12,272 nt of DNA from an uncultured bacterium (lineage in GTDB: Bacteria; Patescibacteria; Microgenomatia; Levybacterales; UBA12049), in NCBI GenBank assembly GCA_946885425.1, contig CAMPGJ010000024.1, forward strand, positions 1 to 12,272. The letters are read 5' to 3'. The number at the start of each line of letters is the position of its first letter. Position 1 is the first letter of the stretch. Made by a program: the position numbers and the translations under genes. The notes under the pieces are model-generated. The model worked only from the letters and a program-made list of their open reading frames with translations, made no database searches and was not told where the DNA came from. This document shows positions 6,408-12,272 of this stretch, in pieces.

Positions 6408-7895
6408 ATGTTTTGGGCTGACGAATTAATTAAAAATAGATCTGGCCTGCCTGCCGGCAGGCAAGGTAAAGAGTGGATCAATGATGCATGGACTCCTTCT
6501 GGTATTGTACATATGGGTGGGCTGAAAGGTCCTGTTATTCATGATACTTTATATAAAATCCTCAAAAAGAAGGGTGCTAATGCTACATGGTCATTTGGGT
6601 TCGATGATTTTGATCCTATTGATGGGTTACCCGAAGATCTTCAAGAGTCGCATAAACAATATATGGGTGTCCCTGTATTTATGGCACCTTCTCCTGATGG
6701 ACATGGAACATTCGCAGATTATTTTGGCAAACGGATGCGTGTCATGTTTGATACATTGGGGATTGAAGCAGATATTTATCTGGCATCCGAAAATTATAAA
6801 AAAGGTGTTTACAATGAAGGGATTCGTATTATGCTGGATAATGTCGATAAAGTCAGACATGTATATGAAGAGATGTATAAAAAACCGGTGAAAGAAAATT
6901 GGTATCCACTCCAGGTAATTTGCCCTCAATGTGGAAAGTTAGGAACTACAAAAGTAATTGGATGGGATGGTAAAGAAGTCGAATTTGTTTGTTTACCTGA
7001 TTTGGTGAAATGGGCAGAAGGCTGTGGAACAACAGGAAAAATATCTCCTTTTGATGGTAATGCAAAAATGCCTTGGAAACCAGAATGGTCTGTTAAATGG
7101 TATACCTTTGGTGTGACCATTGAGGGTTCTGGGAAAGATCATATGTCAGCAGGTGGATCATTCGAAATTGCTTCAAATATTCTCAAAGAAGTTTTCAATC
7201 AGGAGCCACCATTCGGGATAGCGTATGAATTTTTCCTTTCAGGTGGAAAGAAAATGTCTTCCTCTAAAGGTCTTGGATTAACTGGAGAAGAATTGTTGGA
7301 AGTATTGAGCCCTGAGTTAGCACGATTCTTGATGATTAAAACAGAGCCGAATCGGGCTGTTGAATTTGAACCAAAAAATACATTGATCATCCCGAAATTA
7401 TATGATGAGTATCAAAAAGCCGCTGAAGAGAAAGATAGGGCATTTGAACTATCACAAATTGGTGATGAAAAATCTCCTCCGTCAGTTCGCTTTTCTGTGC
7501 TGGCTCAGTGGGTACAAATGCCAAATATGGAAAAGAAGATTAAAGAAGAGGGTTTAGAAGAATGGGCAAAATATGCACGGGTTTGGATAGAAAAATATGC
7601 GCCGGAATCGGAAAAATTTTTGGTACAAAAAGAATTACCTGAAGTAGCAAAAGAACTCTCAGAGCAGCAAAAGAAATTTTTGCACACTGTTTCTGATGAG
7701 CTAGATAAGAATTGGGATGGAGAAACATTTCAAACAAGAATTTATGAATTAGGAAAAGAATTGGGGATGACAGGCAAGGATACTTTTGGAGCAATTTATA
7801 AGTCACTCATTGGTAGAGATTCAGGACCAAAAGCCGCATGGCTGATTTTGTCCTTGGATAAGGAGTTTGTTAAGAATCGTTTTAATGAAATTTAA
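6408..7895 (+). CDS. lysS: Class I (archaeal-type) lysyl-tRNA synthetase
   Basis: It charges tRNA-Lys with lysine in the cytosol using a class I Rossmann catalytic domain, unlike the class II LysRS of most bacteria. The HIGH-type motif is HMGG (35-38) in WTPSGIVHMGGLKGP, and the KMSKS-type motif is KMSSSKG (282-288). A probable zinc site sits between them (C172-x2-C175 and C195, C206). SGKDHMSAGGS (241-251) also fits class I LysRS, and the C-terminal helical part (about 330-495) fits the anticodon-binding domain. Length 495 is typical. Residues 12-20 (SGLPAGRQG) derive from an inserted 16-bp palindrome and look like extra sequence in a variable N-terminal loop ahead of the active site. No Shine-Dalgarno is seen; TATAAT sits exactly where a leaderless transcript would need it. 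The gene also follows the lysine-codon leader and orf117. Confidence 0.95.
   Translation: MFWADELIKNRSGLPAGRQGKEWINDAWTPSGIVHMGGLKGPVIHDTLYKILKKKGANATWSFGFDDFDPIDGLPEDLQESHKQYMGVPVFMAPSPDGHGTFADYFGKRMRVMFDTLGIEADIYLASENYKKGVYNEGIRIMLDNVDKVRHVYEEMYKKPVKENWYPLQVICPQCGKLGTTKVIGWDGKEVEFVCLPDLVKWAEGCGTTGKISPFDGNAKMPWKPEWSVKWYTFGVTIEGSGKDHMSAGGSFEIASNILKEVFNQEPPFGIAYEFFLSGGKKMSSSKGLGLTGEELLEVLSPELARFLMIKTEPNRAVEFEPKNTLIIPKLYDEYQKAAEEKDRAFELSQIGDEKSPPSVRFSVLAQWVQMPNMEKKIKEEGLEEWAKYARVWIEKYAPESEKFLVQKELPEVAKELSEQQKKFLHTVSDELDKNWDGETFQTRIYELGKELGMTGKDTFGAIYKSLIGRDSGPKAAWLILSLDKEFVKNRFNEI
6448..6463 (+). repeat. 16-bp perfect palindrome inside lysS
   Basis: TGCCTGCCGGCAGGCA is self-complementary and much more GC-rich than its surroundings. 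It is read in frame as part of SGLPAGRQG. To my knowledge short palindromes of this kind recur in CPR genomes, often appearing as LPAGRQ in proteins. Only one copy is in this window. Confidence 0.75.
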
Positions 7896-7901
7896 ATAAA
7901 C

Positions 7902-7980
7902 TGTAGTGGCGTCATTCATGACGACTTAACAGTAGAACGGTTCTTACTATTGCTAAATCGCGATAAATCGCGCCACTACA
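7902..7980 (+). repeat. 79-bp palindromic element with cloverleaf-like folding between lysS and rdgB
   Basis: The ends TGTAGTGGCG (7902-7911) and CGCCACTACA (7971-7980) are perfect 10-bp inverted repeats. Inside are three smaller palindromes: GTCAT-TC-ATGAC (7911-7922), AGTAGAACGGTTCTTACT (7931-7948, imperfect) and CGCGAT-AA-ATCGCG (7959-7972, partly overlapping the outer arm). It resembles a non-autonomous repeat. No T-run follows. Confidence 0.65.
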
Positions 7981-7986
7981 TACGTT

Positions 7987-8604
7987 ATGCAAAGACTACT
8001 AATTGCCACGAAAAACAAAGGGAAAATCAATGAATTGCGTGAGTTCCTCTCTGATCTGCCAGTAGAGCTTGTTTCATTATCTGATGTTGGTATTACCGAT
8101 GACGTTGAGGAAGATGGAGGAACGTATGAAGAAAATTCCCAAAAAAAAGCTTTGTTTTATGCCAAGTTAGCAAATCTCCCCGCGATAGGAGATGATAGTG
8201 GGTTAGAGATAGCAGCGCTGGGAGGCGCACCTGGAATTAAGTCACGCCGGTGGGTTGGACATGATGCGACTGATGAAGAATTGGTAGAACACCTGAAAAA
8301 AGTTGCCAAAGATTTGCCTGATGATAACCGGAATGCTCTTTTTAGAGCTGTTATATCGTTTGCGCTGCCGGATGGGAAGATATTTAGTGTAGAAGGACTA
8401 GTAAAAGGATTTATCACACGCGAGCCAGAAATGAGTCTTTTGGAAGGATATCCATATCGTTCCTTTTTCTATCTTCCAGAAATAAGAAAGTTTTATCACG
8501 AAAATGATCTGACCCCAGAAGAAATGAAATTATATAATCATCGCTACATAGCTATTGAGAAACTCAAACCCATCATAGAAAGGGAATTAAGAGTAAAAAA
8601 GTAA
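7987..8604 (+). CDS. rdgB: Divergent RdgB/HAM1-family nucleoside-triphosphate pyrophosphatase
   Basis: Family members hydrolyse non-canonical purine triphosphates (ITP, XTP, dITP) to monophosphate and pyrophosphate, keeping them out of nucleic acids. The 205-residue length is normal. The N-terminus has the phosphate-binding LLIATKNKGKINEL (4-17), EEDGGTYEENSQKKA follows, and the metal-site signature GDDSGLEIAALGGAPGIKSRRW (68-89) is intact. The C-terminal base-recognition part is altered. The usual GFGYDPIF motif appears as EGYPYRSFFYLPEI, losing the conserved Asp, and SHR reads NHR (NHRYIA). The protein is thus a family member with a changed substrate pocket, so inosine/xanthine specificity should not be assumed. 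It begins 7 nt after the palindromic repeat; no Shine-Dalgarno or clear -10 is seen. Confidence 0.87.
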   Translation: MQRLLIATKNKGKINELREFLSDLPVELVSLSDVGITDDVEEDGGTYEENSQKKALFYAKLANLPAIGDDSGLEIAALGGAPGIKSRRWVGHDATDEELVEHLKKVAKDLPDDNRNALFRAVISFALPDGKIFSVEGLVKGFITREPEMSLLEGYPYRSFFYLPEIRKFYHENDLTPEEMKLYNHRYIAIEKLKPIIERELRVKK

Positions 8605-8621
8605 AGGTTTGGTATATTTTA

Positions 8622-8651
8622 TTGCCACTAGGGTAATGGCTGTGATATAGT
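8622..8651 (+). promoter_or_regulatory. Promoter of the PEGA/SH3 protein gene, covered by palindromes
   Basis: TTGCCA (8622-8627), an 18-nt spacer and TATAGT (8646-8651), with TG at 8643-8644 extending the -10, predict a start near 8658. An imperfect palindrome GCCA...TGGC (8624-8640) fills the spacer, and GATATAGTAACTATATC (8644-8660) covers the -10. Confidence 0.6.
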
Positions 8652-8660
8652 AACTATATC
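8644..8660 (+). promoter_or_regulatory. Candidate operator: 17-bp perfect palindrome over the -10
   Basis: GATATAGT and ACTATATC are exact reverse complements around a single A. The palindrome overlaps the predicted -10 and transcription start, where a repressor dimer would block RNA polymerase. No regulator gene is visible in the window. Confidence 0.4.
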
Positions 8661-8667
8661 CTTCAGC

Positions 8668-9570
8668 ATGAAAAAGTTGGTTTTTGTTATCTTCTGTTCT
8701 ATTCTTCTTGCAATTGTTTTTATCCTTGGTGCTGTGTATATCAGCAAAGCGCGTGAGGGGGCTCGGGGGGCGTTGCAGGTTACTTCTGCTCCGGATAGTA
8801 AAGTATATCTAAATGATAGGTACCTCGGGCAAACACCTCTTTGTAAATGTGAATCAGCAGACATGCTTCCTACCGGGAACTATACAATACGTCTCGTCCC
8901 TATTAATAAAGGGCTTTCGGAATTTCAAGAGAAAGTTACAATTTCTGATTCAGTTTTGACTGTTGTTGACCGGAAATTTGGTAAAAATTCAACTTCTGAG
9001 GGAAGTATTATTTCACTCACACCACTAGACGATAAGAAAAAAATAGAATTGCTTGTTGTGTCTTTTCCCCAGGGTGCAACAGCTTTACTTGATGGGAGCT
9101 CAATTGGCTCAACCCCGGTCCTCATGAAAGATCCTACAGAATCTGATCATGTACTCAAAGTTAAGAAAGATGGATATAAAGAGAAGACAGTCAGGATTCG
9201 TACGCCGATGGGGTATAAGTTAACAGTTGCTAGTTATCTGAGCGTGGATGCAGAAGCTGCAAATAGCTATTTCAAGCCTACGTTAGCACCATCAGAAACT
9301 TTAACGCCTACGCCAGAGCCAACTGAAGCAAAAAAGAATAATAAGAATGAGCCTACTCCAACAAAAGAGGTGAGTAGTGTGCTTATTCTAAATACACCCA
9401 CCGGTTTCCTCCGTGTGAGAGAAGACGCATCAGTAAACTCTCAGGAGATTGGACGTGCTATACCTGGCGATTCTTATCCCTTTGTTGACGAACAAAGCGG
9501 ATGGTATCAAATAAAATTGGCTAATGGTCAGTTGGGGTGGATAAGTTCAGAATATGCTAAAAAGCAATAG
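8668..9570 (+). CDS. Membrane-anchored extracytoplasmic protein with two PEGA domains and a C-terminal SH3 domain
   Basis: Residues 4-25 form one hydrophobic helix after MKK, with no lipobox or clear cleavage site, so this is probably a type II anchored protein facing outward. Residues about 34-105 form a PEGA domain (LQVTSAPDSKVYLNDRYLGQTP). Residues about 126-192 form a second (IELLVVSFPQGATALLDG, IGSTPVLMKD, KKDGYKEKTV). Residues 203-236 are a Thr/Pro-rich linker (LTPTPEPTEAKK), and 237-300 form a bacterial SH3 domain (GFLRVREDASVNSQEIG, GDSYPFVDEQSGWYQIKL, GQLGWISSEYA). PEGA domains are surface beta modules, and bacterial SH3 domains commonly bind cell-wall peptides. The likely role is in attachment to, or organisation of, the cell envelope. 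It has its own promoter and is convergent with the UbiA-like gene. Confidence 0.88.
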   Translation: MKKLVFVIFCSILLAIVFILGAVYISKAREGARGALQVTSAPDSKVYLNDRYLGQTPLCKCESADMLPTGNYTIRLVPINKGLSEFQEKVTISDSVLTVVDRKFGKNSTSEGSIISLTPLDDKKKIELLVVSFPQGATALLDGSSIGSTPVLMKDPTESDHVLKVKKDGYKEKTVRIRTPMGYKLTVASYLSVDAEAANSYFKPTLAPSETLTPTPEPTEAKKNNKNEPTPTKEVSSVLILNTPTGFLRVREDASVNSQEIGRAIPGDSYPFVDEQSGWYQIKLANGQLGWISSEYAKKQ

Positions 9571-9713
9571 CTTCTTAGATCTTCCATTGTCTATTTACGG
9601 ATGGAATTCTTTGAACCGCCCCACTTCAAGTATTCAAGGTGTCAAAATTCAAGATCAAGAATATCTCACTTCGCACTTCAAATTCAAATGGAACCTGTAG
9701 AATAAAAGCGGGC
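9571..9713 (+). other. Convergent intergenic region without a convincing terminator
   Basis: Both flanking genes end here. TTCCAT (9582-9587) can pair with ATGGAA (9601-9606) across a 13-nt loop, but no T-run follows on either strand. The rest is rich in repeated TTCAAG/TTCAAAT units (9627-9690), as in low-complexity intergenic repeats elsewhere. No gene is seen. Confidence 0.5.
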
Positions 9714-10655
9714 TTATATAAAATATAGAATTAATATCGTGAGGAAGGTCCAGATAACTACCGCAGTTAAAAGTGGACGATCTGAGAAAAGGACTCTTTC
9801 AGGGCTTTCTCCTTCATGTTTCTCATAGATCTTTTGTAGATATCTCATCAGTCCGTATACCACAGGAATAATAGTAATCATAAGCCATTTCTTTTGCAAA
9901 ACGGTACCTATCATATGGTCAGGAAAAAGATCTGTAGCGAGTTGGAGCCCAGTGGGATTTTCAAGAAATGTGAAGAGAGCATAAGATATAAATGTTGATG
10001 TCGCAAATATTGAAAGATAAACATCAAGCATTTTTTCATTGTAATGAGAAAGTGTTTTTCTTGTAGCAATTATTGCACTCGCTGCTGTTTGATGTGAAAG
10101 GAGCGTTAATTCAGAACGGCGTTTACCAATAGCCAGAAAGAGAGATAGTGAGATAACAGTGAGTAATAACCATGCAGAGATATGATATCCACTCAGCACT
10201 TCTCCTGCAAAAACCCGAAGAATATATCCACCAGCAAGTGTGAGTATGTCAACAATTTCTATATGTTTAAGAACGGCTGAATAAGCAACATGCATTAGAA
10301 AATATATGAGGGTGATAGCAAAAAATCCAGGACTAATTAAGTAACTAAAAATAAGCGAACCTAATGCTAAAGTGGCTGCAATAACAACAGCAAGGTTCAG
10401 TGGAATATCTTTATTAGCGAGAGGTCTAAATTTCTTGAAAGGATGTAGTCTGTCTTTCTCTCTATCAAAAATGTCATTAATAACATAGATGGCTGATGAT
10501 ATAGCACAGAAAATTACAAAACCATAGAGTGCGTCTATAAGAGTATTAATTTCCAAAAGCTTTCCACTAAAGAGAACGGCTGCAAAGATAGCAAAGTTTT
10601 TAATCCATTGCCTTGGCCTTAAGAGACGGAACATGTCACGGAGTCGTTTTTTCAT
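9714..10655 (-). CDS. UbiA-family prenyltransferase, decaprenyl-phosphate phosphoribosyltransferase-like
   Basis: A 313-residue polytopic membrane protein of the UbiA superfamily. LRPRQWIKNFAIFAAVLFS (12-30) and NDIFDREKDRLHPFKKFRP (60-78, with Asp61, Asp64 and Asp68) match the subgroup typified by mycobacterial Rv3806c. That enzyme transfers phosphoribose from PRPP to polyprenyl phosphate rather than prenylating an aromatic ring. GGYILRVFAGEV, SAWLLL and LFLAIGKRRSEL (173-184) form the second conserved region. Around eight or nine hydrophobic helices are visible. Its ATG overlaps the stop of the upstream glycosyltransferase (ATGA), so the two are translationally coupled and act on the same kind of lipid carrier. 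The product may be a polyprenyl-phosphate pentose donor for surface glycans. The substrate is inferred; no epimerase partner (DprE type) is in view. Confidence 0.85.
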   Translation of the reverse strand: MKKRLRDMFRLLRPRQWIKNFAIFAAVLFSGKLLEINTLIDALYGFVIFCAISSAIYVINDIFDREKDRLHPFKKFRPLANKDIPLNLAVVIAATLALGSLIFSYLISPGFFAITLIYFLMHVAYSAVLKHIEIVDILTLAGGYILRVFAGEVLSGYHISAWLLLTVISLSLFLAIGKRRSELTLLSHQTAASAIIATRKTLSHYNEKMLDVYLSIFATSTFISYALFTFLENPTGLQLATDLFPDHMIGTVLQKKWLMITIIPVVYGLMRYLQKIYEKHEGESPERVLFSDRPLLTAVVIWTFLTILILYFI

Positions 10656-11758
10656 TTTTTTTCTTCAGATGTCGACTTATCACTTATAGTATGGAGGAAT
10701 AATAATATTCCCCCAGTAATGACTACCACCATAATAATAGCAAAGATTTTACTTTTACTTTCAAGTGTTAATGAAATTATACCCAATATCGCGGAGATAC
10801 ACCAGTAGAATAACGCAATTTGTCTTTGATTGTAACCGAATTTAAGTAGTATATGGTGAAGGTGCTTTTTATCATGATGAAATGGCGATTTTTTATTTGC
10901 TATTCTACGGATAATAGTAAATGCTGCATCAACAGTTGGAATGCCCATGACTAGAATAGCTGTTGCTAACTTTGCACTTGATAAGATGGATACAACACCC
11001 AAAAGTAGATACAGTGATGTAGCGCTGTAGCCGGGGAAAATTTTTGCTGGGTAAAAATTGAATACCAGGAATCCCAAAGCCGAGCCCGCAATAATAAATG
11101 AAAGCTTGGCGTCAATAAGATCTCCAGTTCCTGCTGGGTTTAATTTAAGGCTTAAGATTCCGATAATAATTGCTGAAATAGCGACAATACCAGGCATTTG
11201 TCCATCAACACCTTTGCTCCAATTGATCATATTCATAACCCAGATGAGCCAAAGAACTGATATGACATCAGATAATACTAAACTGTAAGGAAGGTAGGGT
11301 AGGGCGAGCTTTATAGCATCAAAATGGATCAGACCTCCGTTGAATGGGTTTGTAATAAAATGAATACTTACTCCACTGGCTACAACAATGACAGCAGTAA
11401 GGATATTGATCAAAAACCGCAAATAGGGTGAAACATCTTTTGATTGAGCATTTAGTTTATCGTCGATGAGCCCAATTGCGAGCGCGAGGAAACAAGCAAA
11501 GAATATAGCAGTTACCGTTGGGTTAAAAGGAATAAAGATGAGACTTGAAAGAAGTGCACCAAGGAATAATGGCAGTCCTCCACCTCGTGGTATAGGGGTT
11601 TTATGAATAATTGCGGAATGCTTATGGATCACAGGGTCATCGAGAAGTCCTATTTTTTTAATGAAGACTATTGCAACAGGAGTGATAAGAACCGTTATGA
11701 GGAACGCTGTTAATAAGGGAAGTATAGTGACAAGACTGCTGTCAGGAAAGTTTATCAT
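10652..11758 (-). CDS. MraY/WecA-like polyprenyl-phosphate glycosyltransferase with altered catalytic motifs
   Basis: A 368-residue integral membrane protein with about ten helices, of the family that transfers phospho-sugars from UDP donors to polyprenyl phosphate. IGLLDDPVIHKH and TPIPRGGGLPLFLG (54-67) are the cytoplasmic N-terminal motifs; IGLIDDK (Asp99, Asp100) and HHDKKHLHHILLKFG (294-308) are also conserved. Two motifs deviate. NxxNxxDGxDG is NMINWSKGVDG (176-186), with Lys182 in place of the first Asp. The segment expected to read (M)GDxGS is FPGYSATS (241-248), with Tyr244 in place of the catalytic Asp. It may be a lineage-specific variant or use a different chemistry. Start 11758 is chosen because its A is the last base of the previous gene's TAA (TAATG coupling); a longer in-frame start at 11830 would overlap that gene. 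Confidence 0.83.
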   Translation of the reverse strand: MINFPDSSLVTILPLLTAFLITVLITPVAIVFIKKIGLLDDPVIHKHSAIIHKTPIPRGGGLPLFLGALLSSLIFIPFNPTVTAIFFACFLALAIGLIDDKLNAQSKDVSPYLRFLINILTAVIVVASGVSIHFITNPFNGGLIHFDAIKLALPYLPYSLVLSDVISVLWLIWVMNMINWSKGVDGQMPGIVAISAIIIGILSLKLNPAGTGDLIDAKLSFIIAGSALGFLVFNFYPAKIFPGYSATSLYLLLGVVSILSSAKLATAILVMGIPTVDAAFTIIRRIANKKSPFHHDKKHLHHILLKFGYNQRQIALFYWCISAILGIISLTLESKSKIFAIIMVVVITGGILLFLHTISDKSTSEEKK

Positions 11759-12111
11759 TATAATATAATGGACATTGTTCGAACAATAAAGATAAAAGAG
11801 AGTAATGCGATGAGGAGTGTCGTGATGCATAGCATACGAGAAACAAGAGGTATTTTCTCATAGAGGCGAGTTATAAGCGAAAAGTTAAGGATAAGAAATG
11901 CCACAGCTATCATTGTTGGAAGAAAGATTGCAGGTTTTGTACCTAATCTGCTTTCTCCCCAAGGCATCTGATTAAATAATGGAATAACGGGGGGAAGAGA
12001 AAAATAAAAAATTGCTACTATTGCGATTTCAACTATGATAATAATCACAACGGTACTTAATCCCCATTTAATAATTTTGTCTCCTTTAACGTGTTTAAAA
12101 ATTTCTTTCAT
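11758..12111 (-). CDS. Conserved small membrane protein with LPPxIPLFNQMPWGE motif (117 residues)
   Basis: Three hydrophobic helices are seen at about 15-38, 60-82 and 90-113. Between the first and second is LPPVIPLFNQMPWGESRL (39-56), a short extracytoplasmic segment of a type I recall from many small CPR membrane proteins and that loosely resembles the LPxxIPxHF segment of DUF1648. No catalytic motif is seen and the function is unknown. Start 12111 is supported by AGGAG (12125-12121) 9 nt upstream; a longer frame from 12186 would put this site inside the gene and extend into the preceding one. It overlaps the upstream partial gene by 17 bp and is coupled to the downstream MraY-like gene by TAATG, so it belongs to the envelope operon. 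Confidence 0.75.
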   Translation of the reverse strand: MKEIFKHVKGDKIIKWGLSTVVIIIIVEIAIVAIFYFSLPPVIPLFNQMPWGESRLGTKPAIFLPTMIAVAFLILNFSLITRLYEKIPLVSRMLCITTLLIALLSFIFIVRTMSIIL

Positions 12112-12272
12112 AGATTGTTGCTCCTGTACGATTAAACCGCACAGTATAGAAAGGAACACTAAATGGTAGAGGAGGTGTCTCTGCAAGTGTGATTATGTAT
12201 TTAGGTTTCACTTCAATTAATGTTTGTTGTGTTTCTTCCATTAATTTTTTATTTTGTGTAATATGATAAGCT
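12095..12272 (-). CDS. C-terminal end of an unidentified protein (partial, enters from the right edge)
   Basis: A minus-strand frame is open from the window edge to TAA at 12097-12095, giving 58 residues. It ends in KPKYIITLAETPPLPFSVP followed by FYTVRFNRTGATIYERNF. The ending, with a short beta-like run and TIYER, is reminiscent of membrane glycosyltransferases of the ArnT/PMT type, but too little is visible to say so. An internal ATG at 12241 could also start a small separate gene. The last 17 bp overlap the next gene, whose Shine-Dalgarno lies within this one. Confidence 0.6.
   Translation of the reverse strand, partial: AYHITQNKKLMEETQQTLIEVKPKYIITLAETPPLPFSVPFYTVRFNRTGATIYERNF
12121..12125 (-). 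promoter_or_regulatory. Shine-Dalgarno of the small membrane protein gene
   Basis: AGGAG on the minus strand lies 9 nt before ATG 12111, inside the preceding gene. It decides between the 12111 and 12186 starts. Confidence 0.65.

Noticed and set aside
6146..6481. Antisense open frame of 111 residues across orf117 and the lysS start
   Set aside because: It is a shadow of the plus-strand genes, low in complexity, and reads the palindrome as CLPAGR.
7902..7980. tRNA gene (79 bp, cloverleaf-like folding)
   Set aside because: The outer stem is 10 bp, there is no GGTTCRANNCC T-arm, no D-arm and no sensible anticodon loop. The palindromes fit a repeat element.
9582..9606. Bidirectional terminator between the convergent genes
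   Set aside because: The stem is only 6 bp with a 13-nt loop and has no T-run on either side.
11759..11830. 24-residue N-terminal extension of the MraY-like protein from ATG 11830
   Set aside because: It would overlap the upstream small membrane gene by 73 bp, the extension is not family-like, and TAATG coupling at 11758 gives a natural start.
1..12272. CRISPR array, prophage, transposase or restriction/defence genes
   Set aside because: No regularly spaced repeats and no such protein families are seen; the genes are metabolic, translational or envelope-related.

Overview
The window is AT-rich bacterial DNA using the standard code (TGA is a stop, for example where the MraY-like and UbiA-like genes overlap). 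It most resembles a Candidate Phyla Radiation (Patescibacteria) genome, probably Microgenomates-like. This is inferred from a class I (archaeal-type) lysyl-tRNA synthetase, a 16-bp GC-rich palindrome read in frame as LPAGRQG, small repeat-filled intergenic gaps, and a small membrane protein of the LPPxxPLF...PWGE type. No rRNA or tRNA is present to fix the taxonomy.

Layout. Positions 1-1608 (minus) hold a long membrane-anchored spermidine-synthase-like gene that runs off the left edge. Diverging from it on the plus strand are both subunits of an ATP-citrate lyase (aclB 1723-2904, aclA 3025-4818), then murB (4916-5884), a regulatory leader (5868-6039), an unrecognised 117-residue protein (6040-6393), class I lysS (6408-7895), a divergent RdgB/HAM1 nucleotide pyrophosphatase (7987-8604) and a membrane-anchored PEGA-PEGA-SH3 protein (8668-9570). 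Converging from the right on the minus strand is a tightly coupled cell-envelope operon: the C-terminus of an unidentified protein (edge to 12095), a 117-residue three-helix membrane protein (12111-11758), an MraY/WecA-like polyprenyl-phosphate glycosyltransferase with altered catalytic motifs (11758-10652) and a UbiA-family prenyltransferase resembling decaprenyl-phosphate phosphoribosyltransferase (10655-9714).

The most striking region is 5868-6017. A strong extended -10 promoter reads into a 16-codon ORF, MNRLAVIVKKAKKHSS, with four lysine codons in five. Its stop codon abuts a segment that can pair either with the lysine-codon segment or with a downstream segment, and the latter pairing excludes an intrinsic terminator. 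This is the 1:2 / 2:3 / 3:4 logic of ribosome-mediated transcription attenuation, and the genes beyond it are orf117 and lysyl-tRNA synthetase. If real, it is a lysine-sensing attenuator of an archaeal-type LysRS. A second, leaderless promoter right at the lysS ATG complicates the picture.

Other themes are recurring extended -10 boxes placed 6-16 nt before first-gene start codons, implying leaderless or nearly leaderless transcripts, while genes inside operons or behind the leader carry Shine-Dalgarno sites. Several unrelated palindromic repeats sit between genes, and one lies inside lysS.
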